Shown piece after piece: positions 58,393-64,000 of a stretch of 64,000 nucleotides of DNA (positions are counted from its first letter, which is position 1; each line of letters opens with the position of its first letter). Position numbers and translations under genes: made by a program. The notes beneath the pieces were generated by a model. It saw nothing but the letters and a program-made list of their open reading frames with translations, searched no databases and was not told the DNA's origin. Source of the stretch: JADJNY01 sp046349615. GTDB taxonomy: Bacteria; Planctomycetota; UBA1135; GCA-002686595. Location of the stretch: contig JAXMBZ010000002.1 of the NCBI GenBank assembly GCA_046349615.1, positions 1 to 64,000 on the forward strand, read 5' to 3'.

Positions 58393-59130
58393 TCACGGCG
58401 CGAACTCGACGACGAACGCGTCGTTCACGCGCGTCTTCACGAACGAGTAGTCGACCTCGCTCCAACCGCCGACAGCCGAGTCGAGCGTGAGGAACGCTCC
58501 GCCGCCGGGTTTCGCTGCGTCGTCCGCGTACCCGACGAGCAGGCGGCTGTGGCTCGAGCCCGCGGCGATCGGCCAGCCGGCGGCGAGCGTGCGACGCGCG
58601 TCCTCGAACTGCGCATCGGTGAGTCCGCTCCGTCCTTCCTGCCAAGGCAGGATCCACCGCACGCGCAGGCGCGCCGCGAGTTCACCGAGCAGGCGGCCGC
58701 CCGCGACGAGGGCCTCGGTCGGCGGGGTCCGGCTCGCGTCGAACTCGCCGGCGTAGGGCAACAGCGCCTCGGAGCAGGCCCCGAAGCGCTCGAAGCCCGT
58801 CAGTGCGTTGTGGAAGAAGTCGCCGTCGTCGTTGCGTCCGGTCGCGGCGTTCGCGGCCCAGTTGACGTACTCGACACTCAAGCGGACGCCGCGATTCGAC
58901 GCGCGCGAGCAGGCGAATTCCAGGGCTTCCGTCGCCGTGAAGATCGAGCACGTCGGCCGTCCTCCCTGCGCTCGAGGCGCGAGCCCGAACTCCACGAAGC
59001 GCGGACGCAGGTCGACGGCGGAGGGGAGTTCGTGAACGAGCCCCGCGGGCGCGCGCTCCGGAGGGAGGGCGACGTCCGCGGGGCGTCGACAGGCGGCGAG
59101 CGCGAGGGGGACGAGGATCCACGCCTTCAT
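58393..59130 (-). CDS. papain-like (C1) cysteine-protease-fold lipoprotein
   Basis: A 245-residue lipoprotein (signal MKAWILVPLALAAC). It starts like a C1 peptidase: SAVDLRPRF, then the oxyanion Gln and nucleophile Cys in AQGGRPTCSIFTATEALEF (Q55, C61). A later SSHSRLLVGYADD supplies the catalytic His. The Asn that completes the triad would lie in FLTLDSAVGGW, where Asp or Ser replaces Asn. It probably works outside the membrane, as peptidase or as an altered fold. Its ATG is 7 bases after TAGACT on the minus strand. Confidence 0.8.
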   Translation of the reverse strand: MKAWILVPLALAACRRPADVALPPERAPAGLVHELPSAVDLRPRFVEFGLAPRAQGGRPTCSIFTATEALEFACSRASNRGVRLSVEYVNWAANAATGRNDDGDFFHNALTGFERFGACSEALLPYAGEFDASRTPPTEALVAGGRLLGELAARLRVRWILPWQEGRSGLTDAQFEDARRTLAAGWPIAAGSSHSRLLVGYADDAAKPGGGAFLTLDSAVGGWSEVDYSFVKTRVNDAFVVEFAP

Positions 59131-59137
59131 GGCGCGC

Positions 59138-59143
59138 AGTCTA
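59138..59143 (-). promoter_or_regulatory. -10-like element TAGACT, 7 nt before start codon
   Basis: Minus-strand TAGACT followed by GCGCGCC ends 7 bases before the ATG at 59130. Confidence 0.4.
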
Positions 59144-59166
59144 CGCCGCCCTTCGCGCCCCGGCGG

Positions 59167-59661
59167 TCACTTGCGCCGATAGCAGACGCTCGCGCCGCGC
59201 AGGCCGCCCTCGTCACCGAGGAACAGCATGTCGTTCGTCGGTTCGGCGGCGAGGATGATGTTGATGCACTTCGCGACCGGGTCGCCGACCTTGGTCTCGA
59301 CACCGTCGTGGAACCAGATCAGGGTGCTGCAGCCTTCCTTCTCGTGGATCACGTAGGGGTGCGTGTTCCCGTCGATGGTCAGCATGCCGGACATGATGAG
59401 GTTCTTGTCCTTCAGCCGATCAGCCACGTTGGAGAGCTTCTCCAGGACGTTGACGTCGTTCGTGAAGCTGAGGCTTCCGAACTTCGCGAGCCGGCTTTCG
59501 GGCGCCAGCTTCATGGTCATCTCCTTGTCCAGGAGCCAGTTGCCGGGCAGGTGCTTCGGCAGCGGGTTCTTGTACACGGGGGTGAGCGTGAGTTGCCACG
59601 CGAGCGCCGCCGTCGCGAGACCGGCGACGGCTGCGAAGGTGAAGGTCTGCTTGCGGTTCAT
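59167..59661 (-). CDS. small exported protein of unknown function
   Basis: A 164-residue protein with N-terminal hydrophobic segment TFTFAAVAGLATAALAWQLTL, a signal or anchor. The mature part has a mixed fold (NWLLDKEMTMKLAPESRLAKFG, LIMSGMLTIDGNTHPYVIHEKEG, STLIWFHDG) and two Cys. No family is recognised. GGAAGGAGC before the ATG at 59661 is a strong ribosome site. It lies upstream of the papain-like gene on the same strand with a 36-base gap. Confidence 0.75.
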   Translation of the reverse strand: MNRKQTFTFAAVAGLATAALAWQLTLTPVYKNPLPKHLPGNWLLDKEMTMKLAPESRLAKFGSLSFTNDVNVLEKLSNVADRLKDKNLIMSGMLTIDGNTHPYVIHEKEGCSTLIWFHDGVETKVGDPVAKCINIILAAEPTNDMLFLGDEGGLRGASVCYRRK

Positions 59662-59995
59662 CTCAGTGCTCCTTCCGATTCCCGGTTCGCCGCGTTCGTG
59701 ATGCCCTCGGTCGAGGACGCCGCCGAACGCGCGACTCGGCGTCTGGTGGAGGGGAACCGAAGCTCCGCGCCGAGTTCGAGGTCTCATGGACCTCGGCGCG
59801 TCGGGGTCCCATCACCTCCACTGCGGAGCGCACGGAGCTCGCGTCCGCACGGATGCGGTGCCCGCGTCCAGTGCGGGTGCGCTGTTCGCGCACCACGCTT
59901 CGCACCCTAGGTACGTACCTGCGCGGGCGGTGGTGCCGACGACGAAGGCGGGCGGCTCGCGCCGCCCGCAACACACTCGCGCCTCTGGAGTCGCT
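59662..59995. other. intergenic region after gcvP
   Basis: No gene is supported in these 334 bases. It contains the gcvP 3' flank with a perfect hairpin (59948-59969) and the promoter region of the small exported-protein operon on the same strand. Other open frames are shadows. Confidence 0.5.
59948..59969 (-). terminator. hairpin after gcvP
   Basis: GCGGGCGGC (59948-59956), loop TCGC, GCCGCCCGC (59961-59969): a perfect 9-bp stem 26 bases downstream of the gcvP stop on the minus strand. It is the likely end of the gcv operon. Confidence 0.6.
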
Positions 59996-62905
59996 TCAGC
60001 GATAGCTCTCGACGCTCGGGCACGCGCACACGAGGTTGCGGTCGCCGTACGCATTGTCGATGCGCGCGACGCGCGGCCAGAACTTGTGCGTCCTGAGCCA
60101 CGCCGCGGGGAAGGCGGCGGTCTCGCGCGCATAGGCGTGCGTCCACTCCGACGCCGTCACCATCGCGAGCGTGTGCGGCGCGTTCTTCAACGGGTTGTCC
60201 TTCTTGTCGAGCTTCCCGCTGCCGACCGCGTCCGCCTCGGCCTTGATCGTGGTCATCGCCTCGACGAAGCGGTCGAGTTCGCCCTTCGATTCGCTCTCCG
60301 TCGGCTCGATCATGAGCGTGCCCGCGACCGGGAAGCTCATCGTCGGAGCGTGGAAGCCGAAGTCCATCAGACGCTTCGCGACGTCGTCGACCTCGATGCC
60401 CGAGCTCTTGAGCACGCGCGTGTCGAGGATGCACTCGTGCGCGACGAGTCCCGAGGCACCCGTGTAGAGCACCGGGTAGTGCGGGCTCAACTTCTTCGCG
60501 ACGTAGTTCGCGTTCAGGATCGCGAACTGCGTGGCGCGCGTGAGCCCGTCGCCGCCCATCATGCGGATGTACATCCACGAGATCGGCAGGATGCTCGCCG
60601 AGCCCCACGGCGCGGCGGAGATCGGACCGATCGCGTCCGCGCCGCCGGTCTTCACGACCGGGTGGCCCGGGAGATAGCGCGCGAGGTGCTTCGCGACGCA
60701 GATCGGGCCCATGCCCGGCCCGCCGCCGCCGTGCGGGATGCAGAACGTCTTGTGCAGGTTGATGTGGCAGACGTCGGCGCCGATCTCGCCGGGGCGCGTC
60801 AGGCCGACCTGCGCGTTCAGGTTCGCGCCGTCCATGTACACCTGACCGCCCGCGTCGTGGACGAGCTTGCAGATGTCCTTGATCGCGGCCTCGTAGACGC
60901 CGTGCGTCGACGGGTAGGTGACCATCAGGCACGCGAGCTTCTGTCCGTGCTCCGCGAGCTTCTTCATCAGGTCGCCGACGTCGACGTTGCCGTGCTCGTC
61001 GCAGTCGACGACGACGACGCGGTAGCCGGCCATCACCGCGCTCGCGGGGTTCGTCCCGTGCGCGGAGTGCGGGATCAGGCAGACGTCGCGCTGACCGGCG
61101 CCGCGCTCCTCGTGGTACGCGCGGATCACCTGCAGGCCGGCGTACTCGCCCTGCGAGCCCGCGTTCGGCTGCAGCGAGCACGCGGCGAAACCGGTGATCT
61201 CGCTGAGCCAGCGCTCGAGGTCGGCGAAGAGGCGTGCGTAGCCCTTCGTCTGCGTCGACGGAGCGAACGGGTGGAGCTTGCCGAAGCCCGGGTACGTGAT
61301 CGGCAGCATCTCCGCCGCCGCGTTGAGCTTCATCGTGCACGAGCCGAGCGGGATCATCGACGTCGTGAGCGACAGGTCGCGCGACATCAGCATGTGCAGG
61401 TACCGCATCATCTCCGTCTCGGAGTGGTAGGTGCGGAACACCGGGTGCACGAGCACGTCGCTCGTGCGCGCGAGCGTGCCGAAGTCGAGCGGGCGCACGT
61501 CGGCGACGAGCGCCTCGAGCGCCGAGAGGTCGCTCTTCTCGCCCGTGAAGCACGCGAGGAGCTCGGCGAGCTCCGCCGCCGTCGTCGTCTCGTCGAGCGC
61601 GATGCCGACGCCGTCGTCGTAGCGCCGCAGGTTCATGCCGCGATCGGCGGCGCGATCGAGCACCTTGCGCGCCTCGGACGCGGGGAGGTCGACGCGCAGC
61701 GTGTCGAAGAAGAGCCCGGGGCGGACCTTCTTGCCCGCGCGCCGCAGCCCCTCCGCGAGCACCGCGGTCTGGTGGTGGACGCGCGCGGCGATGCGGCGCA
61801 GGCCCTCGGGGCCGTGGTAGACGCCGAACGATCCGGCGATCACCGCGAGCAGCACCTGCGCCGTGCAGATGTTGCTCGTCGCCTTCTCGCGGCGGATGTG
61901 CTGCTCGCGCGTCTGGAGCGCGAGACGCAGCGCGGGCTTGCCTTCCTTGTCGATCGACACGCCGACCAGACGGCCGGGCATCGAGCGCTTGTACGCCTCG
62001 CGCGTCGCGAAGAACGCCGCGTGCGGGCCGCCGAAGCCGAGCGGCACGCCGAAGCGCTGCGTGTTGCCGATCGCGACGTCCGCGCCGAGCTTGCCCGGCG
62101 CTTCGAGCAGCACGAGCGAGAGCAGGTCGCACGCCATGACGACGAGCGCGCCCTTCGCGTGCGCGCGCTCGACGAAGCCGCGGTAGTCCCGCACGAGGCC
62201 GTCGGTCGCGGGGTACTGGACGAGCGCGCCGAAGCACTTCGTCGCGAAGTCGAACGTCGCGGGGTCGCCGACGACGATGTCGAAGCCGAGCGGACGCGCG
62301 CGCTGCTTGACGACCTCGATCGTCTGCGGGTGGCAGTCCGCGGCGACGAAGAAGGCCTTCGCGGCCTTGTCCTTCGCGACGTCGTAGCAGAGCGCCATCG
62401 CCTCGGCCGCGGCGGTGCCTTCGTCGAGCATCGAGGCGTTCGCGATCTCGAGGCCCGTCAGGTCGACGATCATCGTCTGGTAGTTGAGCAGCGCCTCGAG
62501 GCGGCCCTGGCTGATCTCGGGCTGGTACGGCGTGTACTGCGTGTACCAACCCGGGTTCTCGAGGATGTTGCGCAGCAGCACCGGCGGCGTGACGCAGTCG
62601 TGGTACCCGAAGCCGAGGAACGAGCGGAACACCTGGTTTTCGCCCGCGATGTCGGCGATCTCGCGCAGCGCGTCGCGCTCGCTGGCCGCGGCGGGGAGCT
62701 CGAGCGGCTTCTTCGAGCGGATCACGGCCGGCACGGCCGCGTCCGTGAGCGCGTCGAGGCTCGCGTAGCCGAGGAACGCGAGCATCTCGCTCGCGTCGCG
62801 CGGGAGCGGCCCGATGTGGCGGTCGGCGAAGCGGTCCTGCGGGAACGGATCGGAGGTCTTCATCGCGGGATTCGTGCTCGGAGTCGTGGAGGTGAGCGTC
62901 GGCAT
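59996..62905 (-). CDS. gcvP: glycine dehydrogenase (decarboxylating), P protein
   Basis: A 969-residue single-chain P protein (N- and C-terminal halves fused), the PLP enzyme that decarboxylates glycine and passes the aminomethyl group to lipoyl-GcvH. It begins FADRHIGPLPRDASEMLAFLG, contains the N-half motifs SFLGFGYHDCVTPPVLLRNILENPGWYTQYTPYQPEISQGRLEALLNYQ and the PLP Lys in HINLHKTFCIPHGGGGPGMGPI. Length and motifs are complete. The start could be ATG 62905 or ATG 62863. It is third in the gcvT-gcvH-gcvP order, and a strong hairpin lies between gcvH and gcvP. Confidence 0.97.
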   Translation of the reverse strand: MPTLTSTTPSTNPAMKTSDPFPQDRFADRHIGPLPRDASEMLAFLGYASLDALTDAAVPAVIRSKKPLELPAAASERDALREIADIAGENQVFRSFLGFGYHDCVTPPVLLRNILENPGWYTQYTPYQPEISQGRLEALLNYQTMIVDLTGLEIANASMLDEGTAAAEAMALCYDVAKDKAAKAFFVAADCHPQTIEVVKQRARPLGFDIVVGDPATFDFATKCFGALVQYPATDGLVRDYRGFVERAHAKGALVVMACDLLSLVLLEAPGKLGADVAIGNTQRFGVPLGFGGPHAAFFATREAYKRSMPGRLVGVSIDKEGKPALRLALQTREQHIRREKATSNICTAQVLLAVIAGSFGVYHGPEGLRRIAARVHHQTAVLAEGLRRAGKKVRPGLFFDTLRVDLPASEARKVLDRAADRGMNLRRYDDGVGIALDETTTAAELAELLACFTGEKSDLSALEALVADVRPLDFGTLARTSDVLVHPVFRTYHSETEMMRYLHMLMSRDLSLTTSMIPLGSCTMKLNAAAEMLPITYPGFGKLHPFAPSTQTKGYARLFADLERWLSEITGFAACSLQPNAGSQGEYAGLQVIRAYHEERGAGQRDVCLIPHSAHGTNPASAVMAGYRVVVVDCDEHGNVDVGDLMKKLAEHGQKLACLMVTYPSTHGVYEAAIKDICKLVHDAGGQVYMDGANLNAQVGLTRPGEIGADVCHINLHKTFCIPHGGGGPGMGPICVAKHLARYLPGHPVVKTGGADAIGPISAAPWGSASILPISWMYIRMMGGDGLTRATQFAILNANYVAKKLSPHYPVLYTGASGLVAHECILDTRVLKSSGIEVDDVAKRLMDFGFHAPTMSFPVAGTLMIEPTESESKGELDRFVEAMTTIKAEADAVGSGKLDKKDNPLKNAPHTLAMVTASEWTHAYARETAAFPAAWLRTHKFWPRVARIDNAYGDRNLVCACPSVESYR

Positions 62906-63059
62906 GGCGGAGAAGCGCGTTGGGCTCGAGGTGGGGCGGAGCGCACGCAGGCCCTCCGCGGCGGGATGGAGCGCGCCCGAGAGCGCGTGCGAGCGCGGCG
63001 GGTTCGGCGCGCGGCGCGCGCGCGCGACGGACGGAGACGGAACCGCGCTCGAAAAGGAC

Positions 63060-63090
63060 CGCGGCGCGCGGCGTGGGGCCGCGCGCCGCG
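63060..63090 (-). terminator. hairpin between gcvH and gcvP
   Basis: A perfect 13-bp stem (63060-63072 with 63078-63090) and a 5-base loop begins about 7 bases after the gcvH stop, followed on the minus strand by GTCCTTTTCGAG. It may be a partial terminator lowering gcvP relative to gcvT and gcvH, or end their transcript so that gcvP has its own promoter in the remaining 150 bases. Confidence 0.6.
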
Positions 63091-63096
63091 CGAGGA

Positions 63097-63495
63097 TCAG
63101 TGCTTGTGGGCCGCGAGGAACTTCTCGTACGCGGCGGCGTCCATGAGCTTGTCGAGGCTCTTCGCGTTCGGACGGATGCGGATGAGCCAGCCCTGGTTCC
63201 AGGGATCCTTCGAGAGGATCTCGAGGTGCTCCTCCGTCGCCGTGTTCGACTCGACGACCTCGCCCGCGACGGGCGAGTTCAGGTCGGCGACGGCCTTGAC
63301 GGATTCGATCTCGCCGAAGGTCTCACCCGCGTCGAGCACGCGGCCGGCTTCGGGCAGGTCGCAGTAGACGAGGTCGCCTTCGTTGCCGTTGCTGAGCTCG
63401 GCGACGGCGAAGTCCGTGATGCCGATGAGCATCGTTTCGCCGTCGGGCTTGATCCACTCGTGGGTTTCCGTGTAGCGGCGGTCGTTGGGGCGCAT
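63097..63495 (-). CDS. gcvH: glycine cleavage system H protein
   Basis: A 132-residue lipoyl-carrier protein. RYTETHEWIKPDGE opens the fold and the lipoyl lysine is K67 in GEIESVKAVADLNSPVAGEVVE; the C-terminus NPWNQGWLIRIRP (here KDPWNQGWLIRIRPN) is canonical. It shuttles the aminomethyl group between GcvP, GcvT and the L protein. The nearby LplA-type ligase could load it with lipoate. Confidence 0.97.
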   Translation of the reverse strand: MRPNDRRYTETHEWIKPDGETMLIGITDFAVAELSNGNEGDLVYCDLPEAGRVLDAGETFGEIESVKAVADLNSPVAGEVVESNTATEEHLEILSKDPWNQGWLIRIRPNAKSLDKLMDAAAYEKFLAAHKH

Positions 63496-63584
63496 GGGGA
63501 CTCGTGGGGTGCGCGGGGGTGCTTGGGTTTCGAAGGTTGGTGAGACGGAGCGCGCGTGCGTGAGCGGCGCGCTCCGCGTTCGGA

Positions 63585-64000
63585 TCACTTGCGCGTGCGC
63601 GAGAAGAACGGCACGGCGCAGAAGGTCGCGGGCTGGCGCTTGCCCTTGATGTCGAGCTCGCACGTCTCGCCCGGGTTGCCGACGCCCGCGGCGACGTAGC
63701 ACGTGCCGATGTTCGAGTCGACGGTGGGGGAGACGGTGCCCGACACGACGTAGCCGATCTTCTCCGCGCCGCGGTAGAGCTCGTAGCCCTGGCGCGGCAC
63801 GCGCGGTCCGTCGGTCTGGATGCCGACGAGGCGCTTCTTCGGGGCCTTCGCGACGCGCTCGAGCGCGCTGCGGCCGATCCAGTCGCCCTTCTCGGGCGCG
63901 AACGAGATGCCGAAGGCGAGCCCCGCCTCGACCGGGTTGTGCGTCGCGTCGATTTCGTGGCCGTAGAGCGGCATGCCCGCCTCGAGGCGCAGCGTGTCGC
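63585..64000 (-). CDS. gcvT: glycine cleavage system T protein, C-terminal part (cut by window end)
   Basis: The last 138 codons of aminomethyltransferase, running out of the window. DTLRLEAGMPLYGHEIDATHNPVEAGLAFGI is the folate-site loop, followed by WIGRSALERVAKAPKKRLVGIQTDGPRVPRQGYELYRGAEKIGYVVSGTVSPTVDSNIG, all canonical GcvT. It transfers the methylene group to tetrahydrofolate and releases ammonia. It is 89 bases upstream of gcvH, probably the first gene of the operon. A glycine riboswitch, if present, would lie beyond the window. Confidence 0.95.
   Translation of the reverse strand, partial: DTLRLEAGMPLYGHEIDATHNPVEAGLAFGISFAPEKGDWIGRSALERVAKAPKKRLVGIQTDGPRVPRQGYELYRGAEKIGYVVSGTVSPTVDSNIGTCYVAAGVGNPGETCELDIKGKRQPATFCAVPFFSRTRK

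Noticed and set aside
1..64000. CRISPR arrays, integrase genes or prophage genes
   Set aside because: No short regularly spaced repeats with unique spacers, no integrase or phage structural protein is recognised; the only array-like repeats are the 18-bp, 196-bp and 9-bp units listed.

Overview
The window is very G+C-rich, gene-dense bacterial chromosome with about 55 protein genes, two tRNA genes and one repeat-rich non-coding block. The full Bat gene set, a large PilX-like pseudopilin with a CxxCH site, an FG-GAP lipoprotein family, a Gly-rich N-terminal insertion in Rho and many membrane-anchored proteins of unknown function suggest a high-GC, aerobic member of the Planctomycetota or a relative. 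That assignment is inference: no rRNA or marker gene in the window fixes it.

Layout. 0-1 kb: a RAYT-type HUH transposase. 1.9-11.7 kb: a tightly coupled Bat cluster (MoxR, DUF58, anchor protein, BatA, BatB, BatC-like, BatD, BatE-like) in which every junction overlaps by 1-4 bases. 11.7-17.1 kb: a sulfatase-fold lipoprotein, histidine phosphatase, [2Fe-2S] ferredoxin, ElbB, DoxX, a lipoprotein and a metalloprotease. 17.2-19.4 kb: a sigma factor fused to a membrane segment and a long C-terminal region. 19.4-28.2 kb: a YfhO-like membrane protein coupled to a glycerol-kinase-like FGGY kinase, facing a GDPD - GlpD - FG-GAP lipoprotein operon, then an MFS transporter. The lipoprotein reads through one in-frame TGA (24402-24404) followed by TGC and a bacterial-SECIS-like hairpin, so it is a selenoprotein candidate.

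28-36 kb: M28 peptidase, ABC exporter pair, inositol-monophosphatase-like enzyme with DUF2203 partner, thioredoxin reductase, and a zinc-ribbon protein fused to a rhomboid fold that has lost its catalytic Ser and His. 35.9-37.9 kb: a second RAYT copy whose upstream side is a roughly 196-bp direct-repeat array. 37.9-41 kb: WD40 protein, chorismate mutase/prephenate dehydrogenase and a 9-bp minisatellite. 41-45 kb: a three-gene pseudopilin operon. 45.5-52.5 kb: SDR enzyme, Rho, CoaE, a membrane-anchored coiled-coil/BRCT-like protein, TatC and CinA. 52.5-52.8 kb: two tRNA-Gln genes.

52.8-64 kb: secreted protein, second sulfatase-like lipoprotein coupled to a lipoate-protein ligase, OPT transporter, papain-like lipoprotein, two small secreted proteins, and the glycine cleavage genes gcvT (cut by the window end), gcvH and gcvP. 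The nearby ligase could lipoylate GcvH.

Across the window about a dozen start codons lie only 7-12 bases after a -10-like hexamer (TAGGCT, TATCCT, TAGGAT, TACACT and similar) with no Shine-Dalgarno sequence, which suggests widespread leaderless or near-leaderless transcription.
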